Assembly (NCBI RefSeq): GCF_019805165.1 | Contig: NZ_RWIJ01000101.1 | Location: 62,001-126,000 of the forward strand | Length of the DNA: 64,000 bases | Source of the DNA: Azospirillum sp. 412522 | GTDB taxonomy: Bacteria > Pseudomonadota > Alphaproteobacteria > Azospirillales > Azospirillaceae | Direction: 5' to 3' | Part shown: in pieces, positions 43,796-55,300 of the stretch | Numbering within the stretch: position 1 is the first letter of the stretch | Layout of the letters: each line of letters starts with the position of its first letter | Notes under the pieces: generated by a model | The model's input: the letters and a program-made list of their open reading frames with translations, nothing else | Databases searched by the model: none | What the model was told of the DNA's origin: nothing | Made by a program: the position numbers and the translations under genes

Positions 43796-45379
43796 TTGCT
43801 TCGCAACACGCTCTGGAATCTGCTCGGCGAGGGGCTGCCCATGGCGGCGGCCCTGCTGTCGATTCCGTGGCTCATCTCCGCCGTCGGGATGGAGCGCTTC
43901 GGCGCGCTGACCCTGATCTGGGCGCTGCTCGGCTATCTGGGCGTTCTGGACCTCGGGCTGGGACGGTCGCTGGTGCAGGTCGTCGCCGATCGGATCGGCC
44001 ATGCGGGCGGACCTGGGGCGGGACAAGGAGTGGGGGAGGGGGCCGAGCCGGGCTCCGCGAATGCGGCGGGCATCGCCGGGCCGGCCATCGCGCTGATGGG
44101 GGCGATCGGCGTCCTGACCGGCGGTGCGGTGGCGCTGGGTGCCGGGCTGCTGGCCGACCGCTTCCAATTGGAGACCGGCACCTCGCCGGGGGAAATCCAG
44201 GCCAGCCTGCTGGTGGCGGCGGCCATCGTGCCGATCGCGCTGGTTTCCGCCGGGCTGCGCGGCGTGCTGGAGGCGCACCAGCGCTTCCGCCCGATCAGTC
44301 TGGTGCGGATGACGGTGGGGGTGCTGAACTACCTCAGCCCGCTCTTCGTGCTGCCCTTCAGCCAGAGCCTGGTGCCGGTGATCGCCGCCATCGCCGTCGG
44401 CCGCTTCATCGGGCTGGTCGGCTACGGCGTGCTGGCGGTGGGCCAAGTGCCGGATCTGCTGCGCCCCGGCCGCTGGGGCCGCCCGTCCCTGCGCGGGCTG
44501 TTCACCATGAGCGCCTGGATGATGCTGAACAATCTGGTCGGCCCGGCGATGCTCTATGCCGACCGCTTCATCCTGCTCAGCCTCGTTCCGGCGGCGATGG
44601 TCGCCTTCTACACCACCCCGTTCGAGCTGCTGTCGCGGCTGATGGTGATCCCCGGCGCGCTGTCGCTGGCGCTGTTCCCGCTGGCGTCCAGCCTGTTCCG
44701 GCGCGATCCCCCGGCGCTGGGCCGCATCCTGGACGCCGGCGGCCACCTGACGCTGGCGGTGTTCCTGGCGATGCAGGCCGCCACCATCGTCGGCGGCGAG
44801 ACGGCGCTGGAGCTGTGGCTGGGGCCGGCCTTCGCCGCCAACAGCGCGTCGGTGCTGTCGATCCTGATGCTGGGCGTCTTCTTCAACGCCACCGCCTATG
44901 TGCCCAACACCCTGATCCAGAGCGTCGGCCGCGTCGATGTGACCGCCCGGCTGCAACTGGCCGAGCTGCCGGTCTATCTGGGGGTGCTGTGGCTGCTGGC
45001 CGAGCGCTACGGCGCCGTCGGCGCCGCCGCGGCCTGGAGCCTGCGCACGGCGGTCGATTGCGGGCTTCTGCTGGTGTTGCTGCCGCGCGTGGCGCCGGGG
45101 ACGGGAGCGGTGGCGCTGACCATCGGGCTGCGCGCGCTGCTGGCCGGGGTGGCCGGGCTCGCCGGCCTGCTGGTCGGCGGGCCGGTGGGGGCGGCGATCA
45201 GCCTCGCCGGCCTGCTGGCGGTCGGGCTGGGGGTGGCCGGCCGCCTGCTGCGCACCCGCTCCTGGGAGAAGCTGGCCGCGCCGCTGCGCAAGAACCGGCA
45301 GGCCCCGCTGCCAGCCTCCCTGCCCGCATCCATGATCAACGGGCAGGCCATCGACGGAGCGGCGGCGGATCGTCCGTAA
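43796..45379 (+). CDS. Polysaccharide flippase / oligosaccharide export protein (Wzx-like)
   Basis: This 527-aa protein has about 12-14 hydrophobic helices and few charged residues, in the MATE/MOP superfamily pattern. The N-terminus reads N-T-L-W-N-L-L-G-E-G-L-P-M, typical of Wzx-like flippases, followed by R-F-G-A-L-T-L-I-W-A-L-L-G-Y-L-G-V-L-D-L-G-L-G-R. It would flip undecaprenyl-linked repeat units to the periplasm. It starts at TTG 43796 because no ATG or GTG precedes the conserved first helix; the ribosome site is weak. No Wzy polymerase was recognised nearby. It lies about 245 bases after pseC in the same direction. Confidence 0.85.
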   Translation: MLRNTLWNLLGEGLPMAAALLSIPWLISAVGMERFGALTLIWALLGYLGVLDLGLGRSLVQVVADRIGHAGGPGAGQGVGEGAEPGSANAAGIAGPAIALMGAIGVLTGGAVALGAGLLADRFQLETGTSPGEIQASLLVAAAIVPIALVSAGLRGVLEAHQRFRPISLVRMTVGVLNYLSPLFVLPFSQSLVPVIAAIAVGRFIGLVGYGVLAVGQVPDLLRPGRWGRPSLRGLFTMSAWMMLNNLVGPAMLYADRFILLSLVPAAMVAFYTTPFELLSRLMVIPGALSLALFPLASSLFRRDPPALGRILDAGGHLTLAVFLAMQAATIVGGETALELWLGPAFAANSASVLSILMLGVFFNATAYVPNTLIQSVGRVDVTARLQLAELPVYLGVLWLLAERYGAVGAAAAWSLRTAVDCGLLLVLLPRVAPGTGAVALTIGLRALLAGVAGLAGLLVGGPVGAAISLAGLLAVGLGVAGRLLRTRSWEKLAAPLRKNRQAPLPASLPASMINGQAIDGAAADRP

Positions 45380-45511
45380 CATCGTCTCGTCGGAGCATGG
45401 CCGGGCATCCGGCCGCGCTCAACCGCTGCGGTGCGCAGGTGGTTCCTTTGCCGCCGGAAATGCGCTATGTGAGCGGAAACTCTGTGCAACGCTGGTTGGA
45501 GTTCGAAGGCC

Positions 45512-45808
45512 ATGGCCGAGGGTACTGTGGACTATTACGCGATGGTCGAAGAGGCTTGGCAGCTCAGCGACACCGCGCGCGACTATGTGAAGAACGCCGG
45601 CCGCGAGGTGGACAACACCGAGCTGTGGGAGAAGGTGTTCGCCTCCTCGCCGCTGATCGACCTGGAGCGCACCCGCGCCGAAGGCGGCCAGCCGCTGCAG
45701 AAGATCTTCTTCAAGAACCCCTACGGCCTGCAGTACCGCGCCGACCACAAGGACTGGATCCCCTTCCGCCACGGCGCGCTCGACCCGGCCTACCTCCAGG
45801 TCATCTGA
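45512..45808 (+). CDS. Unknown 98-aa protein
   Basis: This is a 98-aa soluble protein, M-A-E-G-T-V-D-Y-Y-A-M-V-E-E-A-W through Y-L-Q-V-I. It is acidic and aromatic-rich, with a helical first half and a C-terminal F-F-K-N-P-Y-G-L-Q-Y-R-A-D-H-K-D-W-I-P segment that looks like a conserved core. There is no signal or membrane segment. I do not recognise it. GAAGG and GGAG sit close before ATG 45512. It lies 132 bases after the flippase gene and 98 before the RTX gene, all plus strand. Composition and reading frame look genuinely coding. Confidence 0.75.
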   Translation: MAEGTVDYYAMVEEAWQLSDTARDYVKNAGREVDNTELWEKVFASSPLIDLERTRAEGGQPLQKIFFKNPYGLQYRADHKDWIPFRHGALDPAYLQVI

Positions 45809-45906
45809 TCATCCGACCGGTTCATCCGGCCAGCTGATCCGTTTGGCCCGGACCCCGCCGGGACCGGCGGGCGGTGCCGCAGTGCGGTGGAGGTTAGGGG
45901 GCGGGC

Positions 45907-48315
45907 ATGGCGCGGCTGGTGGCGGGGCAGGGCTTCGCCCTTGACTTGGATGAAGTCCGGCTGGCGAACGGCTTCGTCGCCGATGCCTTCACCACCGTGC
46001 CGGACGCCTCCTCCATCGCCGCGGGTGCCGGCAGCCAGACCGTCACGCGGACGGTCGCCGGCCGGGCGCACGCCATTACGCTCGACTATGCCGCCGCCGG
46101 CAGCGGGGCGGCGGCGAACCTCCGCTTCACCGGCCTGACCGACCGTGATCCCGCCGGCGCCCTGCGCTACCGGGTCGAGGGGCTGGATGTGGCCCTGACC
46201 GGCGGCACGCTCGACCGGCTCGGCGCCCGCGTCTTCCAGCAGATCGACGGCTTCGTCGGGGCGGACGGCAACGACAGCGTCTATCTGGGCGTGCCGGGAG
46301 GGCGCAGTTTCGACGGCGCCGCCGGCACCGACCGCGCCGTCTACACCGCCGACCCGCGCCGCTACGCCCTCCAGGACGGCGGCTATCGGGCGGAGACGCC
46401 GGTGGTGGTGGCGCTGGATGGGCGGCGTCATGCCGTGGTGTCGAGCCGCGCCGCCGATACTCTCACCGATGTCGAGCTGGTCACCATCGACGGACGGACC
46501 GCCGCCCCGGCGGCGCTCGCCTTCGATGCGCGGGGCTACCTCGCGGCCAACCGCGACCTTGCCGTGGCCTTCGGCGACAACGTCATCGCCGCGGCGGCCC
46601 ATTACGCCTGGAACGGCCGGAACGAGGGGCGCAGCCTGGGCGGTTTCGACGTGCTGGGCTATCTGGGCTCCAATCCGGACGTGCTGGCGGCCGTCGGCGT
46701 CAGCGCCGGGGGCGCCATTCAGCATTACCTGTCCTATGGCGCCCGCGAGGGGCGGACGGCCGGCTTCGACCCCTATGGCTATCTCGCCTCCAACCCGGAC
46801 GTGCTGGCGGCCGTCGGCATCGATCCGACGGCGGCGGTGGTCCATTACGCCCGCTTCGGCCGTGGCGAGGGGCGCGGCGTGACCTTCGATGCGGCGGCCT
46901 ATCTGGCGGCGAACGCGGACGTGGCGGCGGCGACCGGCGGCGATGCCACCGCGGCCAAGCTCCATTACCTCTCCTTCGGGCTGCGCGAGGGCCGGCCGCT
47001 ACGGATCACGCCCAGCCGGTCCGTGACGGCCGCCGCCGAAGGGCTCGCCATGCCCGCCGCCGCACCTGCCTGGGCGGCGGACCTGCTGCCGCCGCAAGGT
47101 GCGCCGGTGGTGGTGACCGGCACGACCGGAAACGACACGCTGAGCGGCAGCGTCGCCTATGACGCGCTGGGCAACCCGATCACCGACGCGGTGGACGGTC
47201 TGGCCGGGATCGACAGCTTCGTGCTGACCGGCGCGCTCGCCTCCTACGCCCTGTCCTTCGACGGCAGCGGCAATCTGGTGGTCAGCGGACCCGACGGCAC
47301 CGACACGCTGACCAGCATCGAGCTGTTGCAGGCCACCGACGGGGTCTATCCGCTGGGGTCGCTGGTCGGCTTCTCCCAGCCGTCGCTGGGCGGACTGACC
47401 ATCTCGGCCTCTGCCTCCACCGGCAACGACTATCTGGCGGGCGGGTTCCAGAGCGACGCCATCGGCGGCGGCGGCGGGAACGACACCATCGCCGGGCTGG
47501 GCGGCAACGACACGCTGTTCGGCAATGCCGGCAACGACATCCTGCTGGGCGGCGACGGCGGCGACCAGCTGGAGGGCGGGGCCGGCAGCGACCTGATGTT
47601 CGGCGGGGCGGGGGACGATCTGATGCGTGGCGACGTCATCGACGTCGTCGGCAACGACACCCTGCTGGGCGAGGACGGCAACGACTGGCTCGATGCCGGG
47701 GATGGCAACGACTGGCTGGATGGCGGCGGCGGCAACGACACGCTCTATGGCGGGCTGGGCAGCGACGTGCTGCGCGGCGGTGGCGGCGACGACGTGCTGT
47801 TTGGCGATGTCTATTCCGACCGCAGCCACGAGATCTCGGTCAACCCCAGCGACACCGTCACCGGCTACGAGGACGTGCTGCTGGGCGGCACCGGCAACGA
47901 CACGCAGGTCGGCGGCTATGGCGCCGACCTGATGGACGGGGGTGCAGGGGCGGATGTCTTCTCCATCCGCAACCTGAACGAATCCACCCTGGCCGCTCCC
48001 GACGTCATCATCAATTTCAACGGCGCCGTCGTGGCGGCGGAGGCGCTGAAGGGGTTGGCGAGCTATGCCACCGCCGGCGCCGAGGGCGACCGCATCGATC
48101 TGTCGGAGATCGATGCCATCACCGGCAATACCGGCAACGACGCCTTCACCTTCATCGGCACCGCCGGCTTCAGCGCCGCCGGCCAGCTGCGCTATCAGGT
48201 CTCCGGTGCGGTGACTCTGATCGAGGGAGACGTGAACGGCGACCGGACGGCCGATTTCCGCATCCAGGTCAACATCGCCAACTACAGCTTCTCCGCCTTC
48301 GACTTCGTGCTGTAG
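45907..48315 (+). CDS. RTX-type calcium-binding protein with four HY/EGR repeats, candidate T1SS substrate
   Basis: This is an 802-aa protein without a signal peptide. Residues 1-200 are a beta-rich region of unknown type. Residues about 206-366 (46522-47004) hold four ~40-residue repeats of the form F-D-x-x-x-Y-L-A-x-N-P-D-V-x-A-A ... H-Y-x-x-x-G-x-x-E-G-R. Residues about 400-500 are variable. About 505-690 is an RTX block of nonapeptides such as G-G-N-D-T-L-F-G-N and G-G-A-G-D-D-L-M-R. The end, A-N-Y-S-F-S-A-F-D-F-V-L, has the acidic-hydrophobic C-terminus of T1SS cargo. Family knowledge: RTX blocks fold on meeting calcium outside the cell. It starts at ATG 45907 after GGAGG and a G-run. 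Any of the three local T1SS pairs could export it. Confidence 0.88.
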   Translation: MARLVAGQGFALDLDEVRLANGFVADAFTTVPDASSIAAGAGSQTVTRTVAGRAHAITLDYAAAGSGAAANLRFTGLTDRDPAGALRYRVEGLDVALTGGTLDRLGARVFQQIDGFVGADGNDSVYLGVPGGRSFDGAAGTDRAVYTADPRRYALQDGGYRAETPVVVALDGRRHAVVSSRAADTLTDVELVTIDGRTAAPAALAFDARGYLAANRDLAVAFGDNVIAAAAHYAWNGRNEGRSLGGFDVLGYLGSNPDVLAAVGVSAGGAIQHYLSYGAREGRTAGFDPYGYLASNPDVLAAVGIDPTAAVVHYARFGRGEGRGVTFDAAAYLAANADVAAATGGDATAAKLHYLSFGLREGRPLRITPSRSVTAAAEGLAMPAAAPAWAADLLPPQGAPVVVTGTTGNDTLSGSVAYDALGNPITDAVDGLAGIDSFVLTGALASYALSFDGSGNLVVSGPDGTDTLTSIELLQATDGVYPLGSLVGFSQPSLGGLTISASASTGNDYLAGGFQSDAIGGGGGNDTIAGLGGNDTLFGNAGNDILLGGDGGDQLEGGAGSDLMFGGAGDDLMRGDVIDVVGNDTLLGEDGNDWLDAGDGNDWLDGGGGNDTLYGGLGSDVLRGGGGDDVLFGDVYSDRSHEISVNPSDTVTGYEDVLLGGTGNDTQVGGYGADLMDGGAGADVFSIRNLNESTLAAPDVIINFNGAVVAAEALKGLASYATAGAEGDRIDLSEIDAITGNTGNDAFTFIGTAGFSAAGQLRYQVSGAVTLIEGDVNGDRTADFRIQVNIANYSFSAFDFVL

Positions 48316-48319
48316 GCGG

Positions 48320-48928
48320 GTGCCGGACACCCTCATGATGTTCACCCTCGTCAGGACCGAACGGTTCGAACAGGAAATCAAGAAGAGCCGCTTCCTGGCC
48401 CAGGCCGCCCCGGTCGACAGCGAGGAGGAGGCGCGCCGCTTCATCGCCGAAGCCAGCATCCCGGATGCCGGCCACAATTGCTGGGCCCTGCGGGTCGGCG
48501 ACGTCTATCGCTTCAGCGACGACGGCGAACCGGGCGGGACGGCCGGGCGGCCGATCCTCCAGGCCATCGAGGGGCAGGAGATGGACCGGGTGGCGGTGGT
48601 GGTGAGCCGCTGGTTCGGCGGCATCCTGCTGGGGGCGGGCGGGCTGGTGCGCGCCTATGGCGGCACGGCGGCGATCTGCCTGAAGGCGGCGGAGCGCGCA
48701 CCCATCGTCGCCTATGCCACCCTGGCCGTCGCCTGTGGTTTCGCCGAAGAGGCGCGCATCCGCTCCAGCCTCGGCGGCTTCCCAGGCACGCGGGTGGAGA
48801 CCACCGGTTTCACCCCCGATGGCGTCCAGCTCCATGTCACGCTTCCCCGTGACCGGGCCGACGCGTTCATCCGTCTGGTCACCGACATCTCCCGCGGGCA
48901 GGCGGTGGTGGACCGCGCCGGGGGGTGA
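48320..48928 (+). CDS. YigZ/IMPACT family protein
   Basis: This 202-aa protein belongs to UPF0029 (IMPACT N-terminal type): F-E-x-E-I-K-K-S-R-F-L-A, A-G-H-N-C-W-A, Y-R-F-S-D-D-G-E-P-G-G-T-A-G-R-P-I-L and V-V-V-S-R-W-F-G-G-I-L-L-G-A-G-G-L-V-R-A-Y are the family's diagnostic stretches. E. coli YigZ is small and soluble; its function is poorly defined, though the eukaryotic relative regulates GCN2-dependent translation. I use GTG 48320; ATG 48335 or 48338 are alternatives. It begins five bases after the RTX stop, probably a chance neighbour. Confidence 0.9.
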   Translation: MPDTLMMFTLVRTERFEQEIKKSRFLAQAAPVDSEEEARRFIAEASIPDAGHNCWALRVGDVYRFSDDGEPGGTAGRPILQAIEGQEMDRVAVVVSRWFGGILLGAGGLVRAYGGTAAICLKAAERAPIVAYATLAVACGFAEEARIRSSLGGFPGTRVETTGFTPDGVQLHVTLPRDRADAFIRLVTDISRGQAVVDRAGG

Positions 48929-49309
48929 GTGGCCCTGTCTTTCCATAAGCATTCTTATGTGTTGTTATAGTGACATGAAATCATCTTTAATAATCATGAT
49001 TTCATATAATTAAACTATCTTAAGCTCTGGCTGAGAACACCACTTTTTCGTGGACGAAAAAGGCGGATTTCCCGCAAAGCGGCAATTTCGATCAAATACG
49101 GCCGGGTGTGGGGCCGAACTGAAGTCACCGCCTGAAATCGCACTCCCCTTCTTACGATTTCCATCAAGTGATCGCCCGTTCTTGCCGGCGATACCCCGAC
49201 TTATCGAGTTGTGGGTGCGTATTTCTTCCTCACATTTGGGAGAACAGGGCCGTTCGGCCTGACAGAATACTGCCGCCACAACCTTTGCGGCCATGAAGGA
49301 GGACCATCC
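48929..49309. promoter_or_regulatory. AT-rich leader of the giant protein gene with three dyads
   Basis: These 381 bases have no supported gene and a sharp fall in GC. Three inverted repeats are visible: 10-bp arms 48975-48984/48996-49005 (ATGAAATCAT), 9-bp arms 49043-49051/49054-49062 (CTTTTTCGT) and 7-bp arms 49134-49140/49155-49161 (GAAATCG). They could be operators or RNA stems controlling the downstream gene. A strong AAGGAGG ribosome site lies at 49296-49302. Confidence 0.5.
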
Positions 49310-52300
49310 GTGCGCGACGTACTGATTGCGGACGCCAGCCTCGACGATCTCGACCTGCTGCTCGACCGTTGCCGGCCTGATGTCCGGATCGTTCGGGTCG
49401 CGGCCGATGAGGACGGTGGAGAGGCTCTTGCCGACGCACTCGCCGGCCGTCCCGCCGCCATCCATCTGCTGGCCCATGGCGAGCCGGGCGTGGTCCGGCT
49501 GGGTGCCCGCCGGCTCGATGTGACGGCGCTGTCCCATTCCTGGCCGCAGGCGCCGGATACCGAGATCCTGATCCATGCCTGCGACACCGGCGCCGACGGC
49601 GGCCGCTTCGCCGCGGCACTCGCCCAGGCGACCGGCGCCCGCGTCGCCGCCGCCAGCCATCCGGTCGGCCATCCGTCGCTGGGCGCCTCCTGGGAGCTCG
49701 ACGTGACCACCGGTCCGGTCGCTGCGGCCCTGCCCGTCTCCGACACCGGCGCCTGGGTCCACCGGCTGGCCTACACCGGCACGCCGGGCGACGGCGACGA
49801 CACGCTGATTGGCGACGACACCGGCAACACCATCAATGGCGGGGCCGGCAACGACAGCATCGTCGGCGGCACCGGCAACGACAGCCTGGTCGGTGGCCTG
49901 GGCGACGACACGCTGGTCGGCGGCGGCAACACCGGACAGGCGGCCGGCGACACGCTGAACGGCGGGCTGGGTGCCGACCATTATGTCGGCGGCAACGGCT
50001 TCACCATCGTCACCTACGAGAACGCCACCACCGGCATCACGCTGGACCTGACCGATGGCGCCAACAACACCGGCGAGGCGGCCGGCGACACCTTCGTCGA
50101 TATCCAGCGCTGGGTCGGGTCGGAGCATGCCGACAGCCTGACCGCCGGCGACACCGCCGTCTGGTTCTGGGGTCATGGCGGCAACGACATCGAGCATGGC
50201 GGGGCCGGCAATGACACGCTGGAAGCCGGCGACGGCAACGACACCGTGTTCGGCGGCGGCGGCAACGACCTGATCTACGGCCGCGCCGACAATGACGAGC
50301 TGCATGGCGATGCGGGCAACGACACGGTGGCGGGCGGCGGCGGTGCCGACCTGATCTACGGCGATGCCGGCAACGACCTGCTGAAAGGCGATTGGGAGCG
50401 CGATACCATCCACGGCGGTGACGGTGACGATACCATCCTCGCCGGCATCGTCAGCGCCGGCAGCTATGGCCAGGCGCAGGCCGACCAGATCTTCGGCGAG
50501 GCCGGGAACGACCGCTACATCGTCGTCAACCAGTACGACGCCGGCACCGTCAGCTTCGATGGCGGCGAGGGCACCGACACGCTGGAGATCCGGTCCGACG
50601 ACCTGACCAGCTACAACGGCTACGACCTGGAATACTATACCGACGTCGCCTCCCCCGCGATCGACCTGACGGGGATGACGCTGACCGGGGTGGAGCGGCT
50701 GGAGCTGACCGGCAGCAAGGCGCATGACGTCACGATGACGGGCGCGCAGGCGGCCGGCTTCGAGGTCATCGCCGGCGGCACGGCTTCCGATACGCTGCGC
50801 ATCGCCGGCAGTGCCGATCTGTCGGCGGTGGCGATGTCCGGCATCGAGGCCATTGAGGTTATGGGCGGGGCGACCGGCGGCAACGCCACCCTGACGCTCG
50901 CCGCCTCGCAGCTGGCCGGGCTGGCGCTGACCGGCAACGGCAACGCGCTCGTGGTGACGGCGTCCGGGACCGGAGCGACCGTAGACCTGTCCGGTGCCAC
51001 CGGTTTCGGCCAGGTCGGCCTGACCGGCACCGCCGGGGCCGACGACCTGACCGTCGGCGCCGGGGCGACCGTCACCGGCAACGGCGGCGACGACGTCATC
51101 CGCATCGCCGCCGGGACCACCGGCACCGTCACCATCGCCGACGCTGCCGTCGGCGACCGGCTGGTCATGACGGGCGCCGATCTCACCACCATGCAGATCG
51201 AGACGGGAGCCGCTTCGACCATCCTGCGGGTCGGCAGCGATCTGGCGGTGACGCTGACCGGAAGCTTCGCGGCCAGCCAGTTCCAGGTCGGCAGCGGCGG
51301 CAGCGTCACCATCGTTCAGGCCAACAACGCTCCGGTGGCGGAGGCCGGCAAGACGGTGATGGCCCAGGCCGGCGCCGCAGTGGCGCTGGGCATCGCCGCT
51401 CCGACCGACGCCGACGGCGATACGCTGACCGTGACTGTCACCGGTCTCCCGGCCGGCGGCACGATCCAACTGGCCGACGGCACGGCGGTGACCGCCAACC
51501 AGAGCCTCACACTTGCCCAGCTTGCCGCCCTGACCTTCACCGCGGCGGCCGGTACGGTCGGCGATGCGGGGTCCTTCGCCTACACCGTTTCCGACGGCCA
51601 TGGCGGCACTGCCGGCCAGAGCGTGGCGCTGACGGTGAACGCCGCCCCGGTGGCAGAGGCCGACAAGGCGGTGATGGCGCAGGCCGGCGCCCCGGTCGCG
51701 CTCGGCATCGCCGTCCCGACCGATGCCAATGGCGACACGCTGAGCGTGACGGTCACCGGCCTGCCGGCCGGCGGCGCGATCCAGTTGGCCGACGGCACGG
51801 CGGTGACCGCCAACCAGACGCTGACGGCGGCTCAGCTTTCCGCCCTGACCTTCACCGCGGCGGCCGGTACGGTCGGCGACGCCGGGTCCTTCGCCTACAC
51901 CGTTTCCGACGGCCATGGCGGCACCGCCGGCCAGAGCGTTGCGCTGACGGTGAACGCCGCCCCGGTGGCGGAAACCGACAAGGCGGTGATGGCGCAGGCC
52001 GGCGCCCCGGTCGCGCTCGGCATCGCCGCTCCGACCGATGCCAATGGCGACACGCTGAGCGTGACGGTCACCGGCCTGCCGGCCGGCGGCGCGATCCAGC
52101 TGGCCGACGGGACGGCGGTGACCGCCAACCAGACGCTGACGGCGGCTCAGCTTTCCGCCCTGACCTTCACCGCGGCAGCCGGTACGGTCGGCGACGCCGG
52201 TGCCTTCACCTACACCGTTTCCGACGGCCATGGCGGCACCACCGGCCAGAGCGTGGCACTGATGGTGAATGCCGCCCCGGTGACGGAAGCCGACAGGACA

Positions 52301-55300
52301 GTGACGGCCCAGGTCGGCGGCACGGCTGCGCTGAGCATCGCCGCCCCGACCGACGCCAATGGTGACACGCTGAGCGTGACGGTCACCGGCCTGCCGACTG
52401 GCGGTACGATCCAGCTTGCCGACGGCACGGCGGTGGCCGCCAACCAGACGCTGACGACAGCGCAGCTTGCCACCCTGACATTTACCCCGGCGGCTGGTAC
52501 GGTCGGCGACGCCGGGTCCTTCGCCTACACCGTTTCCGACGGCCATGGCGGCACTGCCGGCCAGAGCGTGGCGCTGACGGTGAACGCCGCCCCGGTGGCA
52601 GAGGCCGACAAGGCGGTGATGGCGCAGGCCAACGCCCCTATTGCACTCGGTATCGCCGCCCCGACCGACGCCAATGGCGACACGCTGAGCGTGACGGTCA
52701 CCGGTCTCCCGGCCGGCGGCGCGATCCAGTTGGCCGACGGCACGGCGGTGACCGCCAACCAGACGCTGACGACTGCCCAACTCGCTGCCCTGACCTTCAC
52801 CGCGGCGGCCGGTACGGTCGGCGACGCCGGTGCCTTCACCTACACCGTTTCCGATGGCCATGGCGGCACTGCCGGCCAGAGCGTGGCGTTGACGGTGAAC
52901 GCCGCCCCGGTGGCGGAAACCGACAAGGCGGTGATGGCCCAGGCCAACGCCCCGGTCGCGCTCGGCATCGCCGCTCCGACCGACGCCAATGGCGACATGC
53001 TGAGCGTGACGGTCACCGGCCTGCCGGCCGGCGGCGCGATCCAGCTGGCCGACGGGACGGCGGTGACCGCCAACCAGAGTCTCACACTTGCCCAGCTTGC
53101 CGCCCTGACCTTCACCGCGGCAGCCGGTACGGTCGGCGACGCTGGCTCCTTCGCCTATACCGTTTCCGACGGCCATGGCGGCACCACCGGCCAGAGCGTG
53201 GCACTGATGGTGAATGCCGCCCCGGTGACGGAAGCCGACAGGACAGTGACGGCCCAGGTCGGCGGCACGGCTGCGCTGAGCATCGCCGCCCCGACCGACG
53301 CCAATGGTGACACGCTGAGCGTGACGGTCACCGGCCTGCCGACTGGCGGTACGATCCAGCTTGCCGACGGCACGGCGGTGGCCGCCAACCAGACGCTGAC
53401 GACGGCGCAGCTTGCCACCCTGACATTTACCCCGGCGGCTGGTACGGTCGGCGACGCCGGGTCCTTCGCCTACACCGTTTCCGACGGCCATGGCGGCACC
53501 GCCGGCCAGAGCGTGGCGCTGACGGTGAACGCCGCCCCGGTGGCGGAGGCCGACAAGGCGGTGATGGCCCAGGCCAACGCCCCGGTCGCGCTCGGCATCG
53601 CCGTCCCGACCGACGCCAATGGCGACACGCTGAGCGTGACGGTCACCGGCCTGCCGGCCGGCGGCGCGATCCAGTTGGCCGACGGCACGGCGGTGACCGC
53701 CAACCAGACGCTGACGACTGCCCAACTCGCCGCCCTGACCTTCACCGCGGCGGCCGGTACGGTCGGCGACGCCGGTGCCTTCGCCTACACCGTTTCCGAC
53801 GGCCATGGCGGCACCGCCGGCCAGAGCGTTGCGCTGACGGTGAACGCCGCCCCGGTGACGGAAGCCGACAAGACAGTGACGGCGCGGCAGGATGCAGGTC
53901 CGGTGGCACTTGGCATCGCCGCTCCGACCGACGCCAACGGCGATGCGCTGAGCGTGACGGTGACCGGCCTGCCGACGGGTGGCGCCTTGACGCTTGCCGA
54001 CGGTACGGTGGTGACGGCCAACCAGACGCTGACGACCGCCCAGCTTGCCGCCCTGACCTTTACTCCGGCAGCCGGCACCATCGGTGATGCGGGGTCCTTC
54101 GCCTATCGGGTGGAGGATGGCCATGGCGGCGTCGATACCCAGACCATCGGCCTGACGGTGGAGGCCGCACCGGTCGTCTCGCCCCCCCCGCCTCCTCCGC
54201 CGCCGGTCACCTCCTCGCCGGAGCCTGTCGTGGAGCCGGCGGTCAACAGCGCCCCGGTGGTCCAGGCCGACAAGACGGTGAATGCCCAGGACCGGACGGC
54301 GGTGTCGCTCGGCATCGCGGCTCCGACCGACAGCGACGGCGACCCGCTGACGGTGACGGTGACCGGCCTGCCTGGCGGCGGCATCGTGCGGATGGCCGAC
54401 GGCAGCGCCGTGACGGTCAACCAGACTTTGACGGCGGCCGACCTGCCGGCGCTGACCTTCCTGGCCGCCGACGGCATGGCGGGCGATGCGGGGGCCTTCG
54501 CCTACCGGGTCGATGACGGCCACGGCGGCATCGCGGCACAGTCCATCGCCCTGCAGGTGATACCGTCTGCCGACCCGGCCTCCACCACTCCCCAGGCACC
54601 GGCCGCCGGCGGTTTGCCGGCCGGCTTCAACGCTCTCGCCTACATCGCCTCCTATCCGGATCTGATGGCCGCCTTCGGCACCAACACCGAGGCCGCGACC
54701 CAGCATTACCTTCAGGCCGGGCAGGCGGAAGGGCGGACGGTGACCTTCGATCCGCTGGCCTACACGGCCTCCTACCCCGACCTGATCAGTGCCTTCGGCA
54801 TCGATGCGAACGCCGCAGCCCAGCATTACATCCAGTTCGGCTATAGCGAGGGGCGGCACCCCGACTTCAACGGGCTCGCCTACATCGCCTCCTATCCGGA
54901 CCTGTCGGCCGCCTTCGGCACCAACGCCGACGCCGGCACCCGGCATTACATCCAGAGCGGCTATGCCGAGGGGCGGAGCGTCACCTTCGACGGCTACAAC
55001 TACCTGGCGGCCAATCCGGACGTGGCGCTCGCGTATGGCGTTGATGCGAATGCCGCCGCCCGCCACTACATCGAGCATGGTCAGGCCGAGGGCCGGCCGG
55101 CCCAGGGCTTCGACGCATTGCGCTACATCGCCAGCAACCCGGACCTGATCCAGGCTCTCGGCCCCGACGTCCAGGCAGCCGAAATCCATTATGTCCAGTT
55201 TGGCCGCAATGAGGGCCGGTCGCTGACTGCCTTCGACCCGGCAGCCTATCTGGCGAGCAATCCGGAGATTGCTTCGGAATTCGGCACCAGCCCCACAGCG

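Noticed and set aside
51323..54160. Tandem 315-bp repeats considered as a mobile or satellite element
   Set aside because: The repeats stay in one reading frame and encode well-formed cadherin-like domains within a larger protein.
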